The notes beneath the pieces are model-generated. The model was given only the letters and a program-made list of their open reading frames with translations, was not told where the DNA came from and did not search any database. 64,000 nucleotides of DNA from Candidatus Accumulibacter cognatus (GTDB lineage Bacteria; Pseudomonadota; Gammaproteobacteria; Burkholderiales; Rhodocyclaceae). The stretch spans positions 4,942,748-5,006,747 of the forward strand of contig CP058708.1 of NCBI GenBank assembly GCA_013414765.1. The letters run 5' to 3'. A program made the position numbers and the translations under genes. This document shows, one piece after another, positions 9,728 through 22,200 of this stretch (the stretch's first letter is position 1; each line of letters opens with the position of its first letter).

Positions 9728-11435
9728 GTAAACGTTCACCCCCCTGCTCAGTGAACGTTAATTTTCCTGAAATTTACGCCGCAGCGAAAATTTCTATGTC
9801 ATGATGTCGGTACCCAACGACGACCCGCCCCGATGTACCTGCGTAAGCACGACCTTCTCCAGATGGACGACGACTGGCTGAAAAGGCTGCCGGCGGAGCT
9901 ATTGCTGGAAGTGTCGAAGCGTCTGCTGCACGACGTCAAGGAGTTGCAGGATCGGCTGCACCGGAACCCGGAGAACAGCTCGCGTCCGCCGACCAGTCAG
10001 GCGCCCTGGGCGAAACCCGAAGGCCCTGAGGAGAGCACTGTTCCGGTCATCGAGACTTTGCCCGGCGAGACCGAGACAGAAGTCACCGAGGTCGAGGAAG
10101 ACACGGCCAAAGCCGCCGTGAAGCCTTCGACAGCGGCGAAAGCTTCCCGCAAGAAAGCGGGCAAGCAGCCCGGCAGCCCGGGCTACGGCCGGACGCAAAA
10201 GCTCGCGGTCACTGGCACCTGCGATCACCGCCCTGAGAACTGTACCGCTTGTGCGCAGGCGCTTTCAGCGGACGCTCCTTCGAAGCGTTACACCGCCTGG
10301 GACGAGATCGACATTGCACCACCGGTCGAGGGCCAGATTGGGCTGATGTTCCTTATCATCCGCCACTATCTGCTCGAAACGAACTGCGACCACTGCGACC
10401 ATGTCAGCCGTGCGCAGCCCTGGCGGTCCGCAGGAGAGCATGAGTGGGAGCAGGTTGAGTTGGGCGAATGGCGCCTGGTTGGTCCGCAGTTGGCCGGACT
10501 CATCGTGTTCCTTGCGCTGCGCCTGCGTCTGTCCCGGCCGCGGATTCGGGAGGCGCTGATGGAAATGTTTGGCCTGCTGCTCAGTGTCGGCGTGATCGAC
10601 GAGACCCTCCGGGAAGCCGGGCGCGCCAGTTTTCCGCTGGAGGACGTGCTGGTGGCCGACCTCCTGCAGGAACCGCAACTGAATGTGGATGAGACCTCCT
10701 GGCCGGAGAACCGCCTGCTGCTCTGGCTGTGGGCCTTGGTAACCCCCTGGACGGTCCTCTTCGTGATTGGCCCGCGGCACGCGGAAATGCTGGAGAATGT
10801 CCTGCAGGATGGCTATTACGGCATCCTGATCAGCGATGGTTACCGTGTCTACCGGGCCTGGCTGAATCGCCTGCGCTGCTGGCCGCATCTGATACGGAAG
10901 CTGCGGGGCCTGGCCGAATCCAGCGATGGCCGGGTATCTGGCGTCGGGCAGGAGATGGAAGGCCTCATGCACACGCTGAAGGATGCCATCTACGCGGCGC
11001 GGATCGATCTTCCGCCGGAAGGGCTACCCTTCCTCTACGCGACCCATGTCGATCGGCTGAAGAGCCTGTGCACCGCTCACTGGAGTGATGCCCACCCGGC
11101 GCTGCGCAGCGTCGCGCGTGAATTCCTCTACGACTGGGAGGTGATCATGCGTCCGCTCGGCGAGCCGCATTTGCCGCTCTCCAACAACGCCGCCGAACAG
11201 GCCCTGCGCCACTGGGTCATTGCCCGCCACATCAGCCACGGCACGCGCTCCGAAGCGGGTACGCGTGCTTTCGCTCTCCTCGCCAGCGTCATCGAAACTT
11301 GCCGTCTTCGCGGCGCCTCCTCATGGCGCTATCTCGGCACTGTCATCCGGGCGGCTCGCAAGGGCCTGGAACTTCCCCCGCTTCCCGCTATCCCGGCAGC
11401 AGCGTAAAAAAACGGAGGGGGATGTGAACGTTTAC
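9728..11435 (+). mobile_element. IS66-family insertion sequence, 1708 bp, single-ORF type
   Basis: The ends are GTAAACGTTCACCCCCC on the left and, as reverse complement of the right end, GTAAACGTTCACATCCCC: 12 identical terminal bases starting with GTAA, typical of IS66. Eight-bp duplications flank it. It carries one transposase gene and no TnpA/TnpB accessory genes, like the ISBst12 branch. Just inside the left end GTGAACGTTA (9751-9760) repeats the terminal motif in inverse orientation and makes a subterminal palindrome. It interrupts the giant kinase gene in the opposite orientation. Intact ORF, intact ends and perfect duplications suggest a recent insertion. Confidence 0.93.
9833..11407 (+). 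CDS. IS66-family transposase (TnpC type)
   Basis: A 524-residue transposase. The N-terminal 60 residues form a leucine-rich helix (LLLEVSKRLLHDVKELQDRL). A Glu/Thr/Ala/Lys-rich linker follows with the basic patch KASRKKAGKQPGSPGYGR and a Cys/His cluster (CDHRPENCTAC, later CDHCDH), like the IS66 zinc-finger region. The DDE core shows LNVDETSW (first Asp), ISDGYRVY (second Asp) and PLSNNAAEQALR (Glu). The C-terminal tail matches IS66 C-terminal domains. The gene ends 28 bp before the right end of the element. It appears intact. Confidence 0.93.
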   Translation: MYLRKHDLLQMDDDWLKRLPAELLLEVSKRLLHDVKELQDRLHRNPENSSRPPTSQAPWAKPEGPEESTVPVIETLPGETETEVTEVEEDTAKAAVKPSTAAKASRKKAGKQPGSPGYGRTQKLAVTGTCDHRPENCTACAQALSADAPSKRYTAWDEIDIAPPVEGQIGLMFLIIRHYLLETNCDHCDHVSRAQPWRSAGEHEWEQVELGEWRLVGPQLAGLIVFLALRLRLSRPRIREALMEMFGLLLSVGVIDETLREAGRASFPLEDVLVADLLQEPQLNVDETSWPENRLLLWLWALVTPWTVLFVIGPRHAEMLENVLQDGYYGILISDGYRVYRAWLNRLRCWPHLIRKLRGLAESSDGRVSGVGQEMEGLMHTLKDAIYAARIDLPPEGLPFLYATHVDRLKSLCTAHWSDAHPALRSVAREFLYDWEVIMRPLGEPHLPLSNNAAEQALRHWVIARHISHGTRSEAGTRAFALLASVIETCRLRGASSWRYLGTVIRAARKGLELPPLPAIPAAA

Positions 11436-11443
11436 CACTGATA
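11436..11443. repeat. Right target-site duplication of the IS66-family element
   Basis: CACTGATA follows the right inverted repeat and matches 9720-9727 exactly. Confidence 0.92.
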
Positions 11444-14400
11444 TCCATTGATGTAATGTCCGCTTCCTTGGACATACCGATCAGTGCACGCCCGGCCGGA
11501 TTCAAGTAGACCGCCTTGCCATCGGTACTGGCAATGCCCACGAAGTCAGGCGACGCTTCAAAGATGTCCAACATTTGCCTGGACCTCTGCTCCATCTGCT
11601 TACGTTCGCTAATGTCCTCAACCACCCAAATGCTGGCATCGAGGGGCGCATCCGGATTGATCGCCTGGCCCGAAATACGGGCCCAGAAAATCGTTTCGTC
11701 GGCAGCCATAATTGGCATCTCCACGATGTACGGCGTGCCGCTAGCCAGGACGGGATAGCATTCCCGTCCGAAACGGTCGTAGTCTTCAGGTGTGGCATAA
11801 CATTGGGACAACGAGTATCCCGGCAGGGCCTCAGCCGACAACTTGAGCAAGGTGGCCAGTTTCAAATTTCCCCAGACGATTTTTCGGTCCCTGACCAGGG
11901 CAATCCCTACTGCGGAGTTTTCAAGGATGGCGTTGAGTTTGGCGGTCTGTGTCCTAAGCGTCGTCTCAGCCAGCTTGCGCAATGTGATATCGGTGTGGAT
12001 CGCTACGCCCTTGGATTCCCCGTCAATGGGAACGAAGTCCAGCGAGTACCACCGCTCACACTCGGGCGATGCGCAGGGATACTCCAATTTGAAGCACGCC
12101 AATTTCCCGTCAAGCACCTTGCGAATACCATCGGCTACGTGTAGTGCCGTGCTTCGTTCTTCACCTGACGAATCGTTACAGACAGTTAAGTAATTACCTC
12201 CCACATCCGTTCCCGTAGGCATCATCTCGCCTTGGCCATTGCCATTTTCATGCGCAAATTTTCGCCACGCTTCATTCACCGCGATGATTGTCCCATCCGC
12301 ATCGATTACGGCGATGTGGTTCGGTAAGGAATCCAGAATCCTCTGCACAAACATCCAGCTGTCACTCAACTCATCTTCCAGTTGCTTGCGTTCGGTGATG
12401 TCCAAGCCAATGCCAGCGATGAAACGCTGCCCTTTGTCGTTGGCAAAGGAGAATGTGTTGTTCAGCCAAAATCGCGTCACGCCATTTCGGTCAACCGTGC
12501 TTTCTACGACAGTGGCAGCCTGGCCCGACTGTAATACCGCCAGGTCGTTATTTCGGAATTCTGCAGCGACTTCGGCGTGAAACAGATCAGCATCCGTTTT
12601 GCCCAGCCATAGCGCCCGATCTGCGCCTGCAACAAGCCGCTCATACGTCTTGTTGAAGTAGACGTAGCGTCCGGACTCGTCCTTCAGCCAAGCGATGGTC
12701 GGACTGTTGTCCATGAAATGGCGGAAACGCTCTTCACTGTCCTCCAGAGCTTGCTGGGCAGCGTGGATTTCCGTGAGATCGAGCACTTGCGAGAGCAGGT
12801 GGTGCTGACCGCCTATCGTCACACGAAACAAGGTGACCTTGACATCGAGCTTCTGGCCAAACGCGCCCCCCTCCCTGTTTTCGAAGCCTCGCGGATATCC
12901 GTCTGCGAGTGTGGCGCGGGCCAGTGCATCCCATCCACGTGCGCAAAATACGGGATTGGTAAAGCAGTTAAAGCCGGCAAGTTTCTCGGGGGGGGCATTC
13001 AAGGTCGGGCTGGCAGCCTCATTCATCCAGATGACCTGTCCATCCACCCCGAACAGAAGTTTTCCGGTCAAGTCCTGAGAGAGGATTTCTCTCATCTGAC
13101 TTAACTCGTTTTCATGTTGAGCGAGAGCGCTTACCCGCATCTGCTGCCGCGTCAGGGTCCGTACCAGCCAACCCAGCAGGAAGGCGATGATCAACATGAT
13201 TTGCAGACGTGCAGGAACCTTGCTCGCGTTCGCATCCAGGTGGGGCATGGCGCTGACTTCAATGGTTATTTGACTGGTCAACGGATGTTCCGAGGTAGGC
13301 CGAATCCCCCAATGTGGGTGATCCTGATCGTGGTGCGGCGTATGCCGGGCATGCCCTGCAATCAAGTCGTCATCCGCTTCCACGGCCACCGCGGGCCATT
13401 GGTTCAGGACAAGAACCGGCTCCACCTTCCCCACGCCGATTCGGACGCGGTACATATAGCGATCCTGACTTTGAATGAACGCCTCCACGGCCAGAGGCAG
13501 CTTGACCAGGCTTTGCGCCACCCCCACGAAACTCCGGGTGGTTTTCGCAGCGGAATTCCGGTAAACCGGCGTCTGATACAGCATGCCGAACCCGCCCTGC
13601 ACCAGCGGGATCGGCCCCGTCCATTCCGGCTTGCCGGTTTCTATGATCTTCCTGATCATGGCGGCTCGCCCGGGATCGGTCAGCAGGTTATGGCCGATTG
13701 CAGACTCGTTACCCGGCAGAGGATGAATGTATTTGATGATCCCTTTCGGCGCCCATTCCAGAACAATACCTTTTCCTGCCAGCCGCTGGAGTTCGCCCAG
13801 TTCAGCTGCAAACGCTTGTTGCGAACTGATGGCCGGTAGCAGCTCTGGACGCATGGCTTCGGCCATGTGTTCGGCATCCTGCAGGGACTGTTCAATCAGA
13901 TGGACTAGCTCTTCAGCCCTTCGTTTCGCACCTGCCCTGAGGCTCTCATGATCTTCCAACCTCAAGGTGTAGAGCCAGCCGCTTCCCAGCACGAGGGCCA
14001 CCAGAGCGGTCGCGATGCCGAAGCGGTTTCCGGCAGTCTCGGCGAGAAAGGAATTTCCTGGCGCTTGGACAACATCAGGCCTGTCCGCCACGACAGAATA
14101 CGCGCCGCTATTCTGATTCAGCCAACGCGTCATGCCGAAAACCAGGCTACCTACCAGGCCATGCATGACGAGCGCGTGATGCAGCAATCCAAGTACGATA
14201 GCAGGGGACGTCAAGACCACCAGCCACAGCAACATGGCCAGCCAATGGCGTTTGACCGGCAGGAAGAGTCCGATCACCAATCCGGAAACGGGCAACATGG
14301 ATACCATGATCTGCGGAAATGTTCGCGCAGCCGCCATGCTCCAGGCGATCGCAAAAACGACGGTCGCCACGGGGAGCCAGCGACGGATCGGAGCCAATTT

Positions 14401-15195
14401 GACTGCAAAGCCGAAAGCGAACAGTGCGGCCATAACGCCTGCGGCGCTGGCAACGGGCATCTGGTTTTGACTGTGAGCGTTCAGCCATTCGAAATTGAAC
14501 GCCAACACCACGTTGGACGTCATCAGCCAGAGCATCAGCCAGGCGGCGCATTTTTCGAGGTTGCGTACCGGGTCTTCTCCTCGGCGAATTCCGCTGACGC
14601 GTTTGGCCCAAACCAGCGGTACAGCGCAGGCGGCGACCAGCAAACGGATCAGAGCATTGGCATCGGGTGCTTGCTGGCCAGCACCGAACCAAATCGTCAT
14701 GGCCGCCAGACACAACAGCGCCAGAAACCCCAATGCTGCGACCCATTGCCAAGCATCCAACTCAAAAAGTCGGCGCTGGCGGGACGGCGAAGGCAGTGGT
14801 GACCTCTCCAGCAGAACGATCGCCAAGGCGCCCAAGATGCCGATCAGCGGCAACGCCCATTGGACTGTAGAGCCGACCTGCCACGCTGTAAGTGGCAAGG
14901 TGATGCCGATGATCACGCTTACCCATACCAAGTTGGCTATCACCCGCCGTGAATTCATACCCCAAAGCGGCAGGAACAAGGTAAGGCCTAATACAAGGAG
15001 CGTGACCAGGAGTAGCTTCGATTCGGGGCCAAGGCCGACATCGGGAAAAAACGCAAGACGCACGCAAAGCATGACCATGTAGCTGACGACAAAACTCTGC
15101 AGCAATTGGCTGACCAAGCGGCATACATTCAAGTCGCCTCCATCGAGTATGGAAATGGAAGGCCGGTTAGCGGAGGTCTCACTCACAGGAATCAA
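11436..15195 (-). pseudogene. 5' part of giant membrane hybrid histidine kinase (MASE-like/CHASE/multi-PAS), split by IS66-family element
   Basis: This piece encodes about 1253 residues before the insertion. Residues 1-430 contain around ten hydrophobic segments, a MASE-like integral membrane sensor. A periplasmic segment at about 430-660 (SLRAGAKRRAEELVHLIEQS onwards) looks like a CHASE domain, closed by a membrane helix (LQIMLIIAFLLGWLV). Four complete PAS domains and the start of a fifth follow, with ITERKQLE and ISERKQMEQ connectors. The insertion sits in the fifth PAS, after SKEADITSMDIS; translation would run into the IS and stop at 11329. The start is uncertain: TTG at 15195, or GTG at 15186. 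HD-GYP lies 16 bp upstream in the operon. Confidence 0.86.
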
Positions 15196-15211
15196 TCGTT
15201 AGAATTTCACT

Positions 15212-16201
15212 TCATGCCGGATCCTGGGTATTCCACCGCTCGCGGATCGCCAGTAACTCTGGCAGGATGCCTACGAACAGTTCAACCAATCGCGGTTCGA
15301 AGTGGCTTCCCGATGCTTCGCGGATCTGTACCACCGTTTTTTCAATCGGCCAGGGCTCTTTGTAGGGCCTTCGCATGGTCAGCGCATCAAAAACATCGGC
15401 GAGAGCGACAATACGTGCCGATTCGGGAATCGCATCGCCGACCAGTCCATCGGGATAACCGCTGCCATCCCATTTTTCATGATGGCGCAAGGCCACCTCG
15501 GCGGCTAGTTGGAACACAGGCGCGTCGCTTTTTTTGAGGATATCGTGGCCGAGCCGGGCATGGGTTTTCATCACTTCCCACTCAGCAGCATCGAGCTTGG
15601 CCGGTTTACGCAGGATGTTGCTGGGAATGCCGATCTTGCCCGTATCGTGCATCGGTGCTGCCATTTCCAGACGCTTGCAATCCTCATCAGGCCATCCAGC
15701 TGCCTGCGCCAACGCTCGGGAGTACGCCGCCATGCGCCAAATATGCACACCCGTATCGGTATCGTTGTAGTGCCCGGCCGTCCCGAGCATATAGATTGCA
15801 TCGCGGTAGCTCTTTTCCAGCCGATGTGCGCGCACCAGCGAGAGGTGTGTTCGGACACGGGCCAGGACGATCGCCGGCGAAATCGGTTTGGTGATGTAGT
15901 CCACCGCACCGACCTCGAAGCCGCGTGCTTCGTCCCACACATCGGCCAGGCTAGTGACGAAGATGACCGGTATGGCCTCTAGTGCCGGATTGGCCTTGAG
16001 CCGGCGGCAGACCTCGAAACCGTCGAGGTCGGGCATGCGGACATCCAGAAGGATCAACGCGGGCTGACGCTTGGCCACTACTTCCAACGCCATCTCGCCA
16101 CTGGTGGCGAAGGCCAACATATAGTGTTCGTCCAGCACATGACGCAAGGCGGCGAGGTTTTGGGGTTCGTCGTCGACGATCAGGATCGGTCCGGATGGCA
16201 T
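15212..16201 (-). CDS. Two-component response regulator with HD-GYP cyclic-di-GMP phosphodiesterase domain (RpfG-like)
   Basis: A 329-residue protein. Residues 1-125 are a receiver with phospho-acceptor D53 in LILLDVRMPDLDGFE and Lys in YITKPISP. Residues about 140-320 are HD-GYP, with metal-binding HDTGKIG near 185 and HHEKWDGSGYPDGL near 245, followed by ALADVFDALTMRRPYK. All hallmark residues of an active enzyme are present, so it should hydrolyse cyclic-di-GMP to pGpG or GMP upon phosphorylation. It starts 2 bp after the stop of the CheB-CheR kinase and ends 16 bp before the giant kinase. Its likely phosphodonors are therefore its operon neighbours. Confidence 0.94.
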   Translation of the reverse strand: MPSGPILIVDDEPQNLAALRHVLDEHYMLAFATSGEMALEVVAKRQPALILLDVRMPDLDGFEVCRRLKANPALEAIPVIFVTSLADVWDEARGFEVGAVDYITKPISPAIVLARVRTHLSLVRAHRLEKSYRDAIYMLGTAGHYNDTDTGVHIWRMAAYSRALAQAAGWPDEDCKRLEMAAPMHDTGKIGIPSNILRKPAKLDAAEWEVMKTHARLGHDILKKSDAPVFQLAAEVALRHHEKWDGSGYPDGLVGDAIPESARIVALADVFDALTMRRPYKEPWPIEKTVVQIREASGSHFEPRLVELFVGILPELLAIRERWNTQDPA

Positions 16202-16203
16202 GG

Positions 16204-19200
16204 TTACTTCTCCATAGATAGCGCAAGTTCATGCGCGAGGGCTCGCAACGCCTGTTCGGCTTCGGCAAACTGGAAGGCCAGCAAGGGCGAAGCGATGGCA
16301 TCAACAGATTTTGCGGGAAGGTAGTGTCGGAGTTCAGCCAGCCCCGTCTCCGCTGGCTTCGGGTCGAAGTTTTTGAGTCCCGACAGGATGCGGTGAAACA
16401 AGGGAAGCACCAGTTCAACGTCAAGCAATGCACCGGAAATATCGGCAGGCATGGCCGTGGGCTCCATTTCATCCAGAGTCATAGATTCGGCGATGGCCTG
16501 GAAGGTCAGCAGCAGGTCATCATGTAGGCGCCGGGCATCCGCCATGAAGTCCTGGCCATTGTTCAAAAACATCTCCAGACGGGTCGCCGTTGCCGCCACC
16601 CGCTCCAGGCCGAGGTTACCAGCCGATCCGCGCATCTTGTGCACCAGGTGTTCGAGCAACCCAGGCTCGGTAGCGGGATCGATGAGCGAGGGGAGGATCT
16701 CCCGGTACTGCTCCACGAACAGGTTCAGATACCTGACATAGGCATCGCGTTGCTTGAACACACGCAATCCCCAATCACTATTGACCAGGGGGGTAGTGGG
16801 CTCGTCCTCAAGGTTATCGGTGGGAGCGCCGGGCACCTCGGCGGTATCAATGGCGTCAGATAGGCGCCCCCGAGCAGCCTCGAGAATTTGCCGGATGGCC
16901 GTATCGACAATAAAAGGTTTGGTGATGAAACCGTTCATGCCGGCGGTGTAAATATGTTCTTGTTGTTCTTTGAGCGCGCCAGCGGTCAGCGCGAGGATGG
17001 GCAGATGCGCGATCGTCGGGTTCTGGCGAATGCGACGGGTCGCCTCCAGTCCGTCCATGACGGGCATATGCACGTCCATCAGGACGACATCGATGGATTG
17101 CGGCTGGGAAAGCAACCGGTCAATGGCTTCCTGCCCGTTGGCTGCCGTCCTAACCGTCGCCCCTTCGTCCCCGAAGATGCGGCTGGCCACTTCGAGGTTG
17201 ATCTCGCTGTCATCAACTGCCAGAAGGCGCAAACCCGCCAGACGTTTCTCGCCAGGTGTGTCCCGTAGGGTTGCAAGGCCCAGACGACGATGGCGTGCCT
17301 GCTGGATCGCGTTGTACAGCGTGGACGGCCCCAGGGGCTTGGTCAGGATGCCATCGGCCAGGGCCGCATCCGGCATTTCCGCGAGGCTACTGGCGCCGTG
17401 GGCAGTGACGATGAGACTGAGCGGCCGATGCCCGTCCTCAAGATGTGCGTGGATCCGGCTCACGATCTGCAGTCCGTCGAGGCCAGGCATCTGCCAATCC
17501 AGGAGCAACACGGTGTCGGGTGATTGCAGGTCTGTTGCTTCAAGCAGCCGTTGCCAAAGCGCTTCACCGCTTTCGAACAACTCGGGTTCCCAGCCGACCG
17601 AGCGCAAGGTGGCCCCGAGCCCTTCCAGGGCAATGGGGTTATCGTCGGCGACCAATAGCTTGAGCGCGCGCAATGCATTCATGTTCGCCTTCGCCGACGC
17701 CTGTTTGGGCAGGGACAGGCAGAACGAGAAGCGACTGCCGAGTCCGGGCGAACTCTCCAGTTGTAACTCTCCACCCATCAACTCGACCAGACGACGGCTG
17801 ATGGCGAGGCCGAGACCTGTGCCTCCGAAACGACGGGTAGTCGATGCATCGGCCTGGGAAAAGGCGGAGAACAATTTTTCCTGGGCGGCAGCATCCATGC
17901 CGATGCCCGTATCTCGAACGATGAAACGCAGGGAGGCTTGCTGTTCGGTTTCCGCGACCACGACAACCTTGACCGTGACCGCACCCCTCTCGGTAAATTT
18001 GATGGCATTGCTGGTCAGGTTGATCAGGATCTGGCCGATGCGCAGCGAATCGCCGATGAGGTAGCAGGCAGAGGCGGGGGGCGGGCTGATGCTCAGTTCA
18101 AGGCCCTTTCCTTCGGCCGCTGCCGACATGATGGTGGCCAGGTTGTCAAAGATATCGCCAAGGTAGATCGGGGCCTGTTCGATCTCCGCCTTGCCGGCTT
18201 CCATTTTGGAGAAATCGAGGATGTCATTCAGCAATCCGAGCAGCGACTGACCCGAGGCGTGGATCTTTTGGGCGAGGTCATGGGCCTCGACCGGCAGATC
18301 CATTTTGCTCAACACGTACGCCAGCCCCAGGACGGCGTTCATCGGTGTCCGTATCTCGTGGCTCATGTTGGCCAGGAAGATGGATTTGGCACTTGTAGCC
18401 GATTCAGCCTTTTCTTTTGCCTTCGCCAACTCCAATTCATGTTGCTTCAGGGCCGTCACATCATGCACGAGAGCGACAAAGCCCTGGACCTTGCCGTCAG
18501 CGATGTCGGGCAGATAATGTGCCAACAAGTGGCCCACCTCGCCGCTGGGCTTGGTGATGCTACGCTCGAAGGTCTGCTTCTGCCCCTCCAATGCGGCTCG
18601 GATGTAGCGCTCGTTTTCTTGAAAATATGCTTGGCCCAAAGCCGTCTGCATGTGCAATCCGAGCATTTCAGCCTCCGAGCGACCGAACCAGTCACGGTAG
18701 GCAGTATTCGCAAAGCGGCAATGCAAGGTGTCGTCCCAGTAGCCGACCATGCCGGGCAGGTTCGACACCAGGCTGCGTACAAATCGCTCCTTGGTGGCCA
18801 GTTCGAGCGTGCGCTGTCTGACCAGTTTTTCGAGGTTCAGCCGATGCTCCTGGAGTTCCAGTTCAATGCGTTTGCGCTCGGTGATGTCGGTGACGGATAC
18901 GACCACTTTCCTGCTTTCGCCGTCGAGAAAAGGCGACAGGGCGACCTCCACGGGAAATTCGTGCCCGTCCGCGTGCAGTGCATAAAGACGACGGCCGGCA
19001 CCCATGGCACGCAACTCGGCATGGGCATTGAAGTGCAGGCGCATTCCCACATGCTGTACCCGAATTCGCTCAGGCATGAGCATTTCGACAGGTTGGCCGA
19101 CCAGTACCTGAGGCTCGTGACCGAAAATGGCTACGGCGCGCTGGTTGCTGCGGCAGATAATGCCCTGCTCGTCGACCACCATAAGCGCCTCCGGCATTAC

Positions 19201-22200
19201 GTCGATGGCCATCGAGAGCCTGGCTTCGCTTTCGCGTAGTGCCAGTTCATTGCGCTTGAGAGTGCTGATATCATGGTTGATGCCGATGACACGGATCGGC
19301 GCGCCGTCAGCATCGCGTTCGATGACGGCCGCGGCGTAGATGTGCCGGACGCTGCCGTCGGGCAGAAGAATCCTGAATTCGCACTCCAAGGATGCGCCGG
19401 CATTCAATGCATCGTTCATTGCGCGGTCCGCCTGCTCCAGGTCGTCCGGATGGCACCGGGAGCGCCAGAATGCGTAATCGATGCCCGTGGCCATGACCTC
19501 GGCCGGTACCTGATACAGCGCGAGCATGCGCGCATCCCAGGTATGCGTCTGGCTCGCCAGATCCCACACCCAGACCGCAATGTTCGCCGCCGCCGTCGCC
19601 AGGCTCAGTCGCTGCAGGAGCGACTGGCGTTCTGCATCAGCCTGCTTGATGTCGTCGATGTCGGTGTTGGTGCCGAACCATTTGACGATGGCGCCCGCCT
19701 CGTTCCGCAGCGGCATGGCCAGGGTTTTGAACCAGCGGTAGGCGCCGTCATGGCGCCGAACACGGAATTCAATCGCGAAGGGCAAGCCCTGGCCGGCAGT
19801 AGCGATCCAGTGATCGATAGTGCGCTGACGCTCGTCGGGATGAATCTGCTCCAGCCAGCCAAACCCCAGTTGCTCGGCCTCGCTCTTGCCGGTATAGGCC
19901 ACCCACTGCGGACTCAGGTAGTCGCAAGGCCCCTCCGGCGCGCAGGTCCAGACCAGAAGCGGCAGCGACTCCGTCAGTTGGCGGTAATGGAATTCACTTC
20001 TGGTTTGGGCCGTGATGTCTTCGAACAGCAGCACGGCGCCGGTGATGCCGCCGCCTTCGAGGCGGTAGGGCATGATGTTCAACCGGAAGACGGCCTCGGT
20101 GCCGCGACGCACGATCCGCAGATGGATGCCGCCCTCCTGGATTACCTGCCCGACCTGCGCCGCCAGGCCCTGGATCTCCACCTGCCATGACAGGCTGTTG
20201 AGGGAGAGGCCCTCCAGCGGGCCCAGCGTTTCAATCAGGGTGCCGCATGCGCCATTGGCGACGGTGACGCACATTTGCGCGTCGACCACCAGCATGGGGA
20301 AGGACAGGCTCTCCTTGACGTTGTTGAGGAGTCCGGCCAAAGCCTCCAACTGGGCCGACTTGACGTGCATTTCCTCGTTGACGGTGAGCAGTTCTTCGTT
20401 GGTGGATTGCAGCTCCTCGTTGGACGTCTGCAGTTCCTCATTGGCGGATTGCAGTTCCTCGTTGGCGGACTGCAGTTCCTCATTGGTGGATTGCAGCTCC
20501 TCGTTGGTGGATTGCAGCTCCTCGACGACCACGTTGAGGTGGGTGCGGGTGTTCGCCAGTTCCTGTTCGAGCTCGGCAATGATTACGTTATTGCGGTCAC
20601 CGTCGGTGATGTCGGACACGGACGCACGCGCCTCATCCTCCAGGGGACGTGCGTCAAAGGAAACCATGACCATGGCACCTTCGGCATCATCGAGGGCGCT
20701 GACCGCCGGGGTTACCCGATGCGGGCTTCCTTCCAGTTCGAATTGATGGGACGTACCCCGCAATGGCTGTCGTTCGCGCCGGCAGCGGTAGATCAGCGCA
20801 CGCAGTTCGGTGCGCAATGGCGGCTCCAGTAGGTTGAACAGGTGCATCGACACCGCGCCACGGGGAAAGCTGAGATAGGGCTTCAGGTTGCCATGCATAT
20901 GGACAACATCGTCATCGCCATTGATCACCACGGAGGGTGGGGCATAGCGCATCACCAGGGCATCGAGGATGCGCTGGCTGACCCGATCAACGGTGGTGGT
21001 CAGGGACAGCCTGGCCGCCGCCTTGATACCGGTTAGCCCGACCTGCCCGAACGTTGACGGAAGCTGGTAGTGCGGCGTGCCCTCGACAGGTTGGTAGACG
21101 CGGGCGCGGCGATCCACTTCGCGGAACAGGCCGCTCTTTTCGTCGACCGTCTCCGACTTGCCAAGGAACAGGTAGCCGCCCGCGCTGAGGGCGTAACGGA
21201 ACATTTCAAGAACCCGCTTCTGCACCGGTTGCAAGAGGTAGATCAGCAGGTTGCGGCAACTGATGAGATCAAGGCGTCCGAAGGGGGGATCGTCGACGAC
21301 GTTCTGGCGGGTGAACACGATCCGGCTGCGCACGCTTTTATTGACCCGATAGTGCCCCCCATTCAAGGTCATATAGCGATCTCGAAAGTCCCTGGGGATG
21401 CCCTCGAGGACTCCCGCAGGGTAAAGGGCGCTGCGGGCCTGTTCGAGGGCATCCTCATCCAGATCGGAAGCGAAAATCAGGTACTGCAGCCCGGCCTTGC
21501 CCTGCTGTGCCAAGGCCTCCTCGAACAGGAAGGCGATGCTGTAGACCTCCTCGCCCGTCGCGCAACCTGGCACCCAGCAGCGAATGATCTCGCCTTCGTC
21601 ACGGTTGCGGACGATGCCGTCGATCACGTGCTCGAGCACCTGAAACGCTTCCGGGTCGCGAAAGAAGGCCGTCACGCTAATGAAGGTGTCGCGCATCAAG
21701 GACTGCGCTTCTCCTGAATTCGCTTTGAGAAAGTCGACGTAGTCGCCCAGCGTCTTGCAGCCGACGATATTCATGCGTCGGGCGATGCGGCGCTTTACCG
21801 TGGTTGGCTTGTAGTCGCTGAGCTTGAACGACGTGGTGCGCCGCACCAGGGTATTAATCTGGTCCAGTTCGTCGGCCTCCTCGCCCCCGTCATCGCCCTG
21901 CACCAGGGCCATGGGTTCCGACAGCAAGCGCTCGAGCGCGGGACCGATTTTCTTGGGTGGCAGGATGAGGTCGACGCTTCCGGTATGGATGGCCTCCCTG
22001 GGCATGCCATCGTACTTAGCTGTCGCCGGTTCCTGAACGATGGTGATGCCACCCGCGGTGCGGATGGCCCGGATGCCCGCCGCGCCGTCAGACCCAGTGC
22101 CGGACAGAATGATGCCGATGGCCTGGTCACCCAATTCGGCGGCCAGAGACCCGAAGAAAAGGTTAACTGAGGGCTTCGGGCCCATGGCGGACTGGGGCTC

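Noticed and set aside
17938-19239. 433-codon plus-strand frame opposite the CheB-CheR kinase
   Set aside because: A GC-skew shadow of the PAS and HisKA coding region; no domain-like sequence.
20395-20520. Possible CRISPR array or minisatellite of regulatory meaning
   Set aside because: Units are contiguous 21-bp coding heptads without spacers.
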